A stretch of 64,000 nt of DNA, taken from Paenibacillus glycanilyticus (GTDB taxonomy: Bacteria > Bacillota > Bacilli > Paenibacillales > Paenibacillaceae). Under the pieces are notes generated by a model that had not been told where the DNA came from, made no database searches, and was given only the letters and a program-made list of their open reading frames with translations. The translations under genes were made by a program, and so were the position numbers. This document shows positions 33,537 through 41,153 of this stretch, piece after piece. How positions within the stretch are numbered: the stretch's first letter is position 1; each line of letters opens with the position of its first letter. The stretch spans positions 310,001 through 374,000 of the forward strand of contig NZ_JAMBNP010000005.1 of NCBI RefSeq assembly GCF_023715145.1, given 5' to 3'.

Positions 33537-33959
33537 ATGGGTAATGAAGTCGATCGTTTGCTCAGCAATTCGTATGCGGCATCTCTCGTTTATGTATCGC
33601 TGGTCGTGCTGTCGCTAATCGTCTTTTTGTCCGTATTTGAGCTTGTGACCCGATATAATTGCTGGAAAGAAATCAAGAACGGCAATTTAGCGGTAGCCAT
33701 GGCGACAAGCGGAAAAATATTCGGCATATGCAATATTTTCAGATTTTCGATTGAAGCGAATGATTCGATTTATCAAAGTCTGATTTGGGGTATATTCGGC
33801 TTTATCCTATTACTTGCGGCCTACTTTTTATTTGAATTTCTTACCCCGGTATTTCGCATTGACGATGAAATCGCGAAGGATAACCGGGCTGTAGGCTTCA
33901 TTGCCATGATTATTTCGATTTCATTGTCCTATGTGATAGGCGCAACGGTTATTTTGTAA
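33537..33959 (+). CDS. DUF350 membrane protein (YshE-like)
   Basis: A 140-residue protein with four hydrophobic segments, a polar stretch with VTRYNCWKEIKNGNLAVAMATSGKIFGICNIFR and a second half repeating the fold, as in DUF350. In Bacillus subtilis the DUF350 gene yshE also follows mutS2. Function is unknown. The start at 33537 has ATAGGAG upstream; a GTG at 33528 is possible but poorly placed. It probably shares a transcript with mutS2. Confidence 0.87.
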   Translation: MGNEVDRLLSNSYAASLVYVSLVVLSLIVFLSVFELVTRYNCWKEIKNGNLAVAMATSGKIFGICNIFRFSIEANDSIYQSLIWGIFGFILLLAAYFLFEFLTPVFRIDDEIAKDNRAVGFIAMIISISLSYVIGATVIL

Positions 33960-33993
33960 CTGGCAATTCTTTTTTCTTTTCAGGAGGGCAGTC

Positions 33994-34074
33994 ATGAAGT
34001 ATCTATGGGGGATCTTGCTCGCGATTGCAATTATATTTTTTGGACTAGGCGTTATCTATATGATGAACAATTAA
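33994..34074 (+). CDS. 26-residue single-span membrane peptide
   Basis: MKYLWGILLAIAIIFFGLG followed by VIYMMNN. An ideal CAGGAGG lies 6 nt before the ATG and the stop codon is followed directly by the next gene's ribosome binding site, so it is very likely translated. One hydrophobic helix with short polar ends suggests a membrane peptide that assists a larger complex. No family is recognised. Confidence 0.7.
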   Translation: MKYLWGILLAIAIIFFGLGVIYMMNN

Positions 34075-34093
34075 GCTTGTGGAGGTTATTGTA

Positions 34094-34600
34094 ATGGAAG
34101 AACAGAACATTTGCCCATGGTGTTATACAGAAATCGTATGGGATGAGGAAATTGGACCGGAGAAGCATTGTCCGCATTGCGAGAATGAGCTTAGCGGTTA
34201 TCGCACCATGCAGATCGGCATCGATCGCGATGAAGATGATCGTGAAGAAGAGTGGGAAGAGAAGGAGGAAGCGCAGCAAGACGAGTCCTATAACGATGAC
34301 TCCAATGAAGGCTTCCGCCAGATGAATGTTTCCTGGCTTGCGGCGGAACAGACGATCCGTCAAATTACCGATAGCCAGGACGAAGCGCCGGAATGCCCGA
34401 CATGCCGCGAGTATATGCTGGAGGCGGGCAAGCAAAGCGTGACGCTTCAGCCAACCGTTCATGCGGCAACAGGCAAACCGGTTATTCAATCGCCGTTTGA
34501 GACCGTTACGTATATTTGCCCTTCATGCTTCCAAACCTCGACCGTACTAAGTCAGGAAGCCCGCGATCAGATGCTGGCACTGCTCACGCCAAAAGAGTAA
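34094..34600 (+). CDS. Zinc-ribbon protein of unknown function
   Basis: A 168-residue acidic protein. The N-terminus has CPWCYTEIVWDEEIG and CPHCENEL, a Cys4 zinc ribbon, and a second cysteine pair set occurs as CPTC...CPSC in the C-terminal half. A very acidic stretch (about residues 45-75) lies between. No enzyme motif is seen. GGAGGTT lies before the ATG at 34094, and an in-frame GTG 15 nt upstream overlaps this site. It probably belongs to the mutS2-DUF350-peptide operon. Confidence 0.78.
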   Translation: MEEQNICPWCYTEIVWDEEIGPEKHCPHCENELSGYRTMQIGIDRDEDDREEEWEEKEEAQQDESYNDDSNEGFRQMNVSWLAAEQTIRQITDSQDEAPECPTCREYMLEAGKQSVTLQPTVHAATGKPVIQSPFETVTYICPSCFQTSTVLSQEARDQMLALLTPKE

Positions 34601-34640
34601 TTATTGGCAAGTAAGCATGTACCCTGCTCAATCGGGAAAT

Positions 34641-34738
34641 CTAACAATGGATCATCATTGTTAGCTGATCCTACGAAGCAAGAATGACCACCTACAGCCT
34701 TGACGAAGCTTATCGTGTGGGAATTCTTATTAGGAGGA
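34641..34738 (+). repeat. Hairpin element before the MFS gene (locus III)
   Basis: TACGAAGCAAGAAT (from 34672) and ATTCTTATTAGGAGG (to about 34738) enclose CCAC / GTGG complements, so AAGAAT pairs with ATTCTT exactly as in locus I. Just upstream, CTAACAATG / CATTGTTAG (34641-34664) forms another hairpin joined by TTAGCTGATCC, nearly the TTAGCTGATGC linker of locus II. The 3' edge is the MFS ribosome binding site. Confidence 0.75.
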
Positions 34739-34744
34739 ATCGGA

Positions 34745-36037
34745 TTGAAGCAGAGTCATCATGGCGTTAAGACCGGCGGGCGATTGCCGGGCGGAACGGC
34801 CCGACGCAGCGTCGCGACAGGTTCTCGCCAAGGCGGAGCGCTGGGAGCGCAGGCTATCCTGCTGCTCACCGTACAGGGACTGTTCGGCGTGGCAAGTGCG
34901 CTGTCCGGAACGTTCATCCCGATCTATCTCTGGAAGGCAAGCCAGTCTTTTATGCTGATCGGCTGGTTTACGCTTGGGCAATACGTCACGGGTGCCATCA
35001 CCTTTTGGCTGGCTGGCAAATGGGTGAAGGAACATCATAAAATGTACAGCCTCCGTCTTGGCATCGTGCTGTCGGGGGCGTTTTATTTTACCGTACTGAT
35101 GCTGGGTCAGCAGGCCAAAACCTACAGCATTCCGATTGGGATGTTAAGCGGTATGGCGCTTGGCTTTTATTGGATGGCGTATAACGTCGTTTACTTCGAG
35201 ATAACCGAACCGGACAACCGCGACAGGTTTAATGGCATTGCCGGAATACTGGGTGCATTGTCAGGGATCATCGCCCCATGGGTGTCGGGTTTTCTGATTA
35301 CGACGCTTCAAGGCGAGCGAGGCTACAAGCTGATTTTTACCATATCGCTTGTCATCTTTGGTTTAGCCGTTGTCGGGAGCTTTTGGCTCACGAACCGCGG
35401 CGTAGTAGGAGAGAAGTACAAATGGTTCCATGGATATGAACAGCTTAAGGAGAAGGGTAATCCTTGGCGGCGGATGTTTGCTGCAATTGTAACGCAAGGC
35501 GTTCGCGAAGGCGTATTTATGTTCCTGATCGGACTTGTCATCTATATCGCGACCAAAAACGAAGGCAAGCTTGGCAACTTCTCGCTTATTACTTCCCTGG
35601 TTGCCTTAATCAGCTTCTGGTTTGTCGGCAAGCGGCTCAAGCCGGGCAACCGGAGAATCGCGATGCTGGCCGGCACCATTATGATCGGTTTGACCATATT
35701 GCCCCTGTTCTATAAAGTAGACTACAGTACGCTGCTTATTTTCGGCATAGGTACTTCATTGTTTATCCCGCTGTACATTATCCCGATGACCTCCCGCGTC
35801 TTTGACCTGATCGGGAATTCCGAGCAGAACGTCAAAAACCGCGAAGAGCTGATTGTTCTCCGCGAGGCGGGTCTTATCATCGGTCGCGTCATTGGCCTTG
35901 CCGCCTATCTGATCGTGTTATCCCAGACGCAGTCACCGGTCGCGATCGTCACTCTAATGTTCTGTGTCGGCATCGTCCCTATAGCCGGATGGTTCTTTCT
36001 CCGGCCGTTCCTGTCCGCCGACAATAAATTTCGTTAA
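34745..36037 (+). CDS. MFS transporter
   Basis: A protein of about 430 residues with a basic, Gly/Arg-rich N-terminal tail of about 35 residues and then 11-12 hydrophobic segments (GLFGVASALSGTFIPIYLW, LSGMALGFYWMAYNVVYFEI, GVREGVFMFLIGLVIYIA). The fold is major facilitator; substrate unknown. I place the start at the TTG at 34745, 7 nt after TTAGGAGG. The frame is open to 34700, but that part lies in the upstream hairpin element. cysK follows with a hairpin between. Confidence 0.85.
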   Translation: MKQSHHGVKTGGRLPGGTARRSVATGSRQGGALGAQAILLLTVQGLFGVASALSGTFIPIYLWKASQSFMLIGWFTLGQYVTGAITFWLAGKWVKEHHKMYSLRLGIVLSGAFYFTVLMLGQQAKTYSIPIGMLSGMALGFYWMAYNVVYFEITEPDNRDRFNGIAGILGALSGIIAPWVSGFLITTLQGERGYKLIFTISLVIFGLAVVGSFWLTNRGVVGEKYKWFHGYEQLKEKGNPWRRMFAAIVTQGVREGVFMFLIGLVIYIATKNEGKLGNFSLITSLVALISFWFVGKRLKPGNRRIAMLAGTIMIGLTILPLFYKVDYSTLLIFGIGTSLFIPLYIIPMTSRVFDLIGNSEQNVKNREELIVLREAGLIIGRVIGLAAYLIVLSQTQSPVAIVTLMFCVGIVPIAGWFFLRPFLSADNKFR

Positions 36038-36046
36038 GTGCTATTT

Positions 36047-36088
36047 AAAGGTTTTCGGTCGTCCGATAGGGTACGACTGAAAATCTTT
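36047..36088 (+). promoter_or_regulatory. Long hairpin between MFS gene and cysK
   Basis: AAAGGTTTTCGGTCGT (36047-36062) pairs with ACGACTGAAAATCTTT (36073-36088), 16 of 16 including two G-U pairs, around a 10-nt loop. No T-run follows. It begins 9 nt past the MFS stop codon and ends about 12 nt before the cysK ribosome binding site, so it could affect processing or translation of cysK. Confidence 0.6.
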
Positions 36089-36109
36089 AACTCACGCAAA
36101 GGAGAAGTT

Positions 36110-37027
36110 ATGCCACGAATTGTACATACCATCACCGATCTCATCGGCGATACGCCTGTCATTAAGCTAAACCGCCTGGCAGAAGCGGGAAGCGCGGATG
36201 TCTGCGTAAAGCTGGAGCGGTTCAACCCGAGCGGAAGCGTAAAGGATCGCGCCGCATCCGCTCTCATTCATGCTGCCGAGCAAAGCGGACGGATCAAGCC
36301 GGGCAGTACAATCATCGAGCCGACGAGCGGAAATACCGGCATTGGCCTGGCGATGAACGCTGCTGCCATAGGCTATAAGCTCATCCTGATTATGCCCGAC
36401 AATATGTCGGCGGAACGGATTAAGCTGCTGCAGGCTTATGGAGCGGAGGTTGTCCTCACGCCGGCCGCGGAAAGAATGCCCGGAGCCATAGCCAAGGCGC
36501 TTGAGCTGCAAGCGCAAATTCCGGACAGCTTTATCCCGAATCAATTCGAGAATCACGCGAACCCGGATATTCACCGGACAACAACGGCCGTAGAGATTCT
36601 TCGCCAAACAGACGGCAAGCTGGATGCTTTTATTGCCACGGCAGGTACGGGAGGCACCATTACGGGAACCGGCGAAACCTTAAAGGCCACATTGCCCCAT
36701 ATCCATATCGCGGTTGTTGAGCCGGCCGGATCGCCAGTCCTGTCGGGAGGCCAGCCTGGTCCTCATAAGCTGGTCGGCACAAGTCCCGGATTTGTTCCGG
36801 CTATCTTGAATACCGGGGTTTATGACGAGATCATCCGGGTAACGGATGATGATGCTCTTCAGACCATGAGAAGCCTGGCACGCCTGGAAGGCTTGTTGCT
36901 GGGACCGTCCTCCGGCGCTTCCGTATGGGCGGCTATGCAGGTGGCCAAGAAGCTTGGACCAGGAAAGCGTGTCCTCTGTATTGCTCCGGATACCGGCGAG
37001 CGGTATCTGAGCATGAACATATTCTAA
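36110..37027 (+). CDS. cysK: Cysteine synthase (O-acetylserine sulfhydrylase)
   Basis: A PLP enzyme of 305 residues that makes cysteine from O-acetylserine and sulfide. The PLP lysine is Lys45 in NPSGSVKDRAA. The substrate loop EPTSGNTGIGLAM, the phosphate-binding ATAGTGGTITGTG and the C-terminal GPSSGAS follow. AAAGGAG lies before the ATG at 36110; the upstream in-frame extension to 36038 would run through a hairpin and has no site. No CymR-type operator is recognised. Confidence 0.93.
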   Translation: MPRIVHTITDLIGDTPVIKLNRLAEAGSADVCVKLERFNPSGSVKDRAASALIHAAEQSGRIKPGSTIIEPTSGNTGIGLAMNAAAIGYKLILIMPDNMSAERIKLLQAYGAEVVLTPAAERMPGAIAKALELQAQIPDSFIPNQFENHANPDIHRTTTAVEILRQTDGKLDAFIATAGTGGTITGTGETLKATLPHIHIAVVEPAGSPVLSGGQPGPHKLVGTSPGFVPAILNTGVYDEIIRVTDDDALQTMRSLARLEGLLLGPSSGASVWAAMQVAKKLGPGKRVLCIAPDTGERYLSMNIF

Positions 37028-37034
37028 GAAGAGA

Positions 37035-37076
37035 AAGCCCTTAGAGCTTATTTCCAAGCTCTAAGGGCTTCTTTTA
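37035..37076 (+). terminator. Terminator of cysK, overlapping the cotH 3' end
   Basis: AAGCCCTTAGAGCTT / AAGCTCTAAGGGCTT stem with loop ATTTCC, then CTTTTAT. The last codons of the convergent cotH gene (ending at 37048) are inside this hairpin. Confidence 0.85.
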
Positions 37077-38112
37077 TAAGTCCCCGGCGTTCCCTCACAT
37101 AATCCAGTATAAAAGACGGCTCGTTCATATACGTGTCAAAGCTGCTTTTTCGCGTAAAATCCTCGCGGATAGCGGGCGTAATCTCCTTATACATCCGGTT
37201 AATAATAGGATCGATGCGTTCTACTGTAAATGCTGATTTTAATAGATTTTGCAAGATGGCCCGGTATTTCATGCGGCAGAAGGAGAAGGTGAACAGCTTG
37301 GCGGTCAAATCATTGTAGCCCTGCAGGCGGACAAGATCGCTGCCGCATGGCTTCCCATAGCAGTTTCTCCCCCAGGTCCCCTCATAATCCCAAGGAATGA
37401 TGCGGTATTTACGGCTCTTCTTATGCTCATAGATGGCATAGTTCTGGTCAAATCCGTCATAATTGCCAGTCAGAACAGCTCCGGCAAGCCATAATAGATA
37501 CTGGCCAATGTCAAGCCGTTTGGCGGTGTAGACACTCAGCTGTTTGCTTGTAAGAGTATTAATATTGCGGATAAACCGGACAAGCCGGTATTTGGTGTTT
37601 GTTTGTCCCGTCACGATTTCATAGCCGTCAAACAAGGAATCTTTTTTCGTTTTGGTATTCTGATCAATCAGACTGAAGTCCGCACTGTCATTAACGGCAT
37701 AAATCAGGGAAGTATAGCCTATCCCCCGCTTTTTGAAGAAACGTTGATCGACCGCTTCGATCTCTAAGTAAACTCCTTGCGGATAGCCGTTAATCTCAAC
37801 GGAAATATGATGGGTATCGGGCGACGGTACGCCAATCGCGTTAAAGAACTGAAAGGATAAGGCATTGCGAATCATGGAAGGGTCATCAAATTCGGCGTTC
37901 CAGTGCAGGGTCTTGCCTCCGTCCAATCTTATTTCGAAGGATTTCTTATTGTAATTGCGCGTATGGCCGCCCCGAATGCCGCATGTTGCAGCATATTCTT
38001 TTCCATCTATTTCAATACGGATGGGTTTAAACGATTTGCTCCAAGGATTATTCTTCAGATCCCTCAGATCATCCTCGTCAATTTCAATTTTGCGTATTGG
38101 CAGCTGTGCCAC
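37048..38112 (-). CDS. cotH: Spore coat protein kinase CotH
   Basis: A CotH-family atypical protein kinase of about 354 residues. GYPQGVYLEIEAVDQRFFKKRG is the family's nucleotide-binding region, DGFDQNYAIYEHKKSRKYRIIPWDYEGTWGRN supplies the catalytic and metal-binding acidic residues, and NKKSFEIRLDGGK is another conserved block. In B. subtilis CotH phosphorylates the coat proteins CotB and CotG. A CotB-like gene with a His-Lys-Ser repeat lies divergently beside it. AGGTGA lies 5 nt before a GTG at 38112; a GTG at 38121 overlaps that site and is less likely. Confidence 0.92.
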   Translation of the reverse strand: MAQLPIRKIEIDEDDLRDLKNNPWSKSFKPIRIEIDGKEYAATCGIRGGHTRNYNKKSFEIRLDGGKTLHWNAEFDDPSMIRNALSFQFFNAIGVPSPDTHHISVEINGYPQGVYLEIEAVDQRFFKKRGIGYTSLIYAVNDSADFSLIDQNTKTKKDSLFDGYEIVTGQTNTKYRLVRFIRNINTLTSKQLSVYTAKRLDIGQYLLWLAGAVLTGNYDGFDQNYAIYEHKKSRKYRIIPWDYEGTWGRNCYGKPCGSDLVRLQGYNDLTAKLFTFSFCRMKYRAILQNLLKSAFTVERIDPIINRMYKEITPAIREDFTRKSSFDTYMNEPSFILDYVRERRGLIKEALRAWK

Positions 38113-38429
38113 GGGCTTCACCTCATAGACCGAAATCTAAGCCTATCGTGGCCGATAGGCTCCTGTGCTTATTTACCCTATTCGGAGAAGGGGGCAAGTG
38201 ACACCCTTTACGTCATGATTTTGTTTTTTTCGCCCGTTTGAACGCATAAATGGTTACTAATCTAGTACCTCTCATATACGGGTTACATATAGATATATTA
38301 CAAACCGTCACCAATGGTAGATGACTAGAGAGTGAAACACCAGTAAGATCAGCCTATTAGTGGTAGAAGGTCAATTGGATGGCACGGTTGTAAATCTATT
38401 AAGCAAGTATTATCGGAGGGATTTATTAC
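38113..38429. other. Divergent intergenic region of the coat gene pair
   Basis: The region holds a hairpin GCCTATCG / CGATAGGC (38141-38160) and is otherwise AT-rich. Promoters for cotH and the CotB-like gene must lie here and are probably read by a late mother-cell sigma factor, but I cannot pick convincing sigma-K or sigma-E hexamers by eye. Confidence 0.5.
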
Positions 38430-39134
38430 ATGTACGAATGCAATTGGCAGCAAGGAAACAACAGCCACAGAAATCACAAAAGCCACAAAAGTCACAAAAG
38501 TCACAAAAGCAATGGCGGTGGCGGCAATACAGGAAACAACGGCGTAGAGATCAAAAACCTGGTAGGCGATTTTGTTCGTATTAACCGTGGCGGTCCAGAA
38601 TCTCTGGAAGGTAAATTGCTTGCAGTAAAAAGTGATTACCTGGTGCTTTGTTCAAGAGAAGGCGTTGTGTACGTTGACCTCGAGCACGTAAAAAGCGTAA
38701 CCGGATTTGCTACAGGCAAGAGCGGCGGCTACTGCGAAGAATATATCAACGCCAACAACTTCAGAGGTGTCATTAATGCACTAACGAAAGAATTCGTCCA
38801 AATCAACTGGGGCGGACCAGAACGCGTGCAAGGTTTCCTCGCTGAAGTGCAAGGCAATACCGCACTGGTTGTCGTAAACAATGAAGTAGTTTATATGCTT
38901 GTTGACCATATCAAAACCATCAAAAAATTCGGCGGCAACAAATCCGGCGGCAAATCCGGCGGCAACAAAAACAACAACCAATCCGGCGGCAACAAAAACA
39001 ATAATACCGGTACTCAAGGTCAATCCGGCGGGAATGGCAAAACAGGCAACCGTGCAGGTGCTCAAGCGCAAGGTCAATCGACAGGCAATAAATCGAAAAA
39101 ATCCGGCAGCAGCAACCGCTCGAAAAAAGGCTAA
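38430..39134 (+). CDS. CotB-like spore coat protein with His-Lys-Ser repeats
   Basis: A 234-residue protein. Residues 14-26 are a tandem HKS repeat (HRNHKSHKSHKSHKSN), encoded by a direct DNA repeat of the 9-mer CACAAAAGY. Two small Sm-like beta units follow (LVGDFVRINRGGPESLEGKLLAV and LTKEFVQINWGGPERVQGFLAEV), as in the N-terminal part of CotB. The C-terminal third is a Lys/Gly/Asn/Ser-rich disordered tail. CotB and CotG carry Ser/Lys/Arg repeats that CotH phosphorylates in B. subtilis, and cotH is the divergent neighbour, so this is its likely substrate. CGGAGGG precedes the ATG. Confidence 0.83.
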   Translation: MYECNWQQGNNSHRNHKSHKSHKSHKSNGGGGNTGNNGVEIKNLVGDFVRINRGGPESLEGKLLAVKSDYLVLCSREGVVYVDLEHVKSVTGFATGKSGGYCEEYINANNFRGVINALTKEFVQINWGGPERVQGFLAEVQGNTALVVVNNEVVYMLVDHIKTIKKFGGNKSGGKSGGNKNNNQSGGNKNNNTGTQGQSGGNGKTGNRAGAQAQGQSTGNKSKKSGSSNRSKKG

Positions 39135-39210
39135 TCGATAGATGCCGGGCATGCACTCCAGTGCCCGGCATCCTTAGTCGGATTATGCTTTTGAAAAGGA
39201 GGTCGAGCAG

Positions 39211-39873
39211 TTGAAGAACCAGCATCCTTTCCTCGATTCGCAGGTTGAACTTGTTATTTCCGGCAGGTCGGGCATTAGAGGCAAGCTTATTGATTTTGGT
39301 CCCGATATACTCGTGTTATATAACGGCAACCAGTTTTTTTATATCCCGCTTATCCATTTGCAGCAAATGAGAATTGTCTACGATGACGAGCAAAACTACG
39401 GTACGCCGGAGCTTCCTTTTGAGCCCTACAATGACTCCATCTCTTTTCGCAAAATATTATTGAATTCCAAGGGGATGTTCTCGGAAATTTATATAACGGG
39501 CAATCAGTCTATACATGGCTACGTAACTGCGGTTATGAATGATTTCTTTGTCTTCTATTCACCTATCTACCATTCTGTCATGATCTCGATGCGGCATCTG
39601 AAGTATCTTGTTCCCTATAATGCGAACGTTACCCCTTATTCGTTGTCATCCGAACAATTTCCGCTGAAGCCGACGCCGTTAACCCTTGCCCGCACCTTTG
39701 ATCAACAGCTCCGCAAACATATGGGTCAATTTGTAGTTCTTGACCTGGGGGAGAACCCTAGAAAAACAGGTGTGCTCAAAAACGTAGATCTAAACTTGCT
39801 TGAAATCGCGGATGCGAGCGGATCATCGGTGTTTATCCATTTTGATCATGTAAAAACCATTCATTTGCCCTAA
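39211..39873 (+). CDS. CotB-related spore coat protein
   Basis: A 220-residue protein made of repeated Sm-like beta units (VELVISGRSGIRGKLIDFGPDILVLYNGNQFFYIPL, then SEIYITGNQSIHGYVTAVMNDFFVFYS, then FVVLDLGENPRKTGVLKNVD). This is the same fold as its upstream neighbour, but it lacks the HKS and Lys/Gly tails. It is probably a coat component of the same layer. The start is TTG at 39211 with AAAGGAGG upstream. It follows the first coat gene by 76 nt. Confidence 0.8.
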   Translation: MKNQHPFLDSQVELVISGRSGIRGKLIDFGPDILVLYNGNQFFYIPLIHLQQMRIVYDDEQNYGTPELPFEPYNDSISFRKILLNSKGMFSEIYITGNQSIHGYVTAVMNDFFVFYSPIYHSVMISMRHLKYLVPYNANVTPYSLSSEQFPLKPTPLTLARTFDQQLRKHMGQFVVLDLGENPRKTGVLKNVDLNLLEIADASGSSVFIHFDHVKTIHLP

Positions 39874-39874
39874 A

Positions 39875-39923
39875 CAAATAAAGCCCTTTTGATCGCGATT
39901 AGCCAATCAAAGGGCTTATTTGC
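39875..39923 (+). terminator. Hairpin terminator after the coat genes
   Basis: CAAATAAAGCCCTTTTGAT pairs with ATCAAAGGGCTTATTTG. The U-tract is short, so termination may be partial. Confidence 0.65.
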
Positions 39924-39983
39924 GTGCGCCTAGACATGCATCACTTTCCTGCCTTGGGGGAATGCTGGAAGCGAAGGTGGTGA

Positions 39984-41153
39984 ATGTCTGTGCAGCTTGC
40001 TTCCAAACCGATCGGTTTATGGCCAATTGTCATGATGACTCTGCTAAGCGTTGGCCTTGTTAATCATGTTATCGTGGTTCCCCTGCTTCTTGCCGAAGCG
40101 AAGAGAGATGCCTGGCTGAGTATTCCCGTTGCGCTGATTATCGCACTTCCTATCGCCGTATTTCCTTTGCAGCGGGTCATGCACAAGATGAACAGGGTAC
40201 CCTTTGACGAGTGGCTCAAGCAACATATTCCGGGCTTTTTTGCTTGGCTGATTCTAGCAATTATTAACTTGGCCCTGCTGTTTGTCGCCATTGGTACTTT
40301 GGTGGACGTGGTTGCCTGGACGTCAAACACCTATCTGCCGGAAACTCCTCAAATGGTGGTCCTGTTTATCTTTTGCTTTCTCTGCATGTTTGCTGCCTTG
40401 AACGGGCTGCGGACGATTGCCTATGTATCCTGCATATTGCTGCCTATTGTTGTTGTCCTTGGAGATTTTGTCATGTCTGCCAATATGCCGGCCAAGGATT
40501 ACAGGTATTTGCTTCCGATGTTCGAAACGGGGATAACTCCTATATTCAAAGGGGCTATGTATTCGCTTAGCGCCTTTATGGAGCTTTCCTTCTTGCTGCT
40601 TATCCAGCATGAGATGAAGAAGAGCTTTAAGAAATGGCATCTCTTGCTGTTGACGATCATGATTATGCTCCTGACCCTTGGACCAACCGTGGGAGCCATT
40701 ACGTTGTTTGGACCTAATGAAGCCAGTTTTATGCGTTACCCGGCTTACTCCCAATGGCGGCTCGTGAAGATTGGCAAATATTTCGAGCATGTTGACTTCT
40801 TTGCGGTCTTTCAATGGCTGTCCGGGGCCCTTATCCGGATCTCACTGCCGCTGTATTTAATTCAGTTATATGGACCCTTCAGGAAGCTGAAGCATAAATG
40901 GATAAGCATGCTTATTACCGTTCTTGTTATTGCGGTTGCAGGCTTTGTAGTCCTTATGAAGATGAAGTGGTACATGGTTCTCATGCAGGGCTATTTCTCG
41001 GTTGCCTGGATCATATTCGGCCTTATTTTGTTGCTGCTGTGGGGACTTTCCTTCCGAAAAGTCAAGAAGAAAGCAAATCCGAATGCTCAAGGAGGTTACA
41101 GAAATGAGTCGGGAGACGACGGATCAAGTCCGCAGACGGGATCGTCTGGATAA
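39984..41153 (+). CDS. Spore germination permease, GerAB/GerKB family
   Basis: A 389-residue amino acid permease-like protein with ten hydrophobic segments (LWPIVMMTLLSVGLVNHVIVVPLLL at the start). It is the B subunit of a GerA-type nutrient germinant receptor in the spore inner membrane, the part thought to bind the germinant. AAGGTGGTGA precedes the ATG. The GerAA-type gene begins inside its last 50 nt. The order B-A-C differs from the usual A-B-C. The nutrient ligand is unknown. Confidence 0.9.
   Translation: MSVQLASKPIGLWPIVMMTLLSVGLVNHVIVVPLLLAEAKRDAWLSIPVALIIALPIAVFPLQRVMHKMNRVPFDEWLKQHIPGFFAWLILAIINLALLFVAIGTLVDVVAWTSNTYLPETPQMVVLFIFCFLCMFAALNGLRTIAYVSCILLPIVVVLGDFVMSANMPAKDYRYLLPMFETGITPIFKGAMYSLSAFMELSFLLLIQHEMKKSFKKWHLLLLTIMIMLLTLGPTVGAITLFGPNEASFMRYPAYSQWRLVKIGKYFEHVDFFAVFQWLSGALIRISLPLYLIQLYGPFRKLKHKWISMLITVLVIAVAGFVVLMKMKWYMVLMQGYFSVAWIIFGLILLLLWGLSFRKVKKKANPNAQGGYRNESGDDGSSPQTGSSG

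Noticed and set aside
38360..38429. Upstream start for a different frame through the CotB-like gene
   Set aside because: The frame from 38360 gives an Arg/Gln/Lys-rich product out of phase with the Sm-like domains. The ribosome binding site CGGAGGG fits the ATG at 38430.
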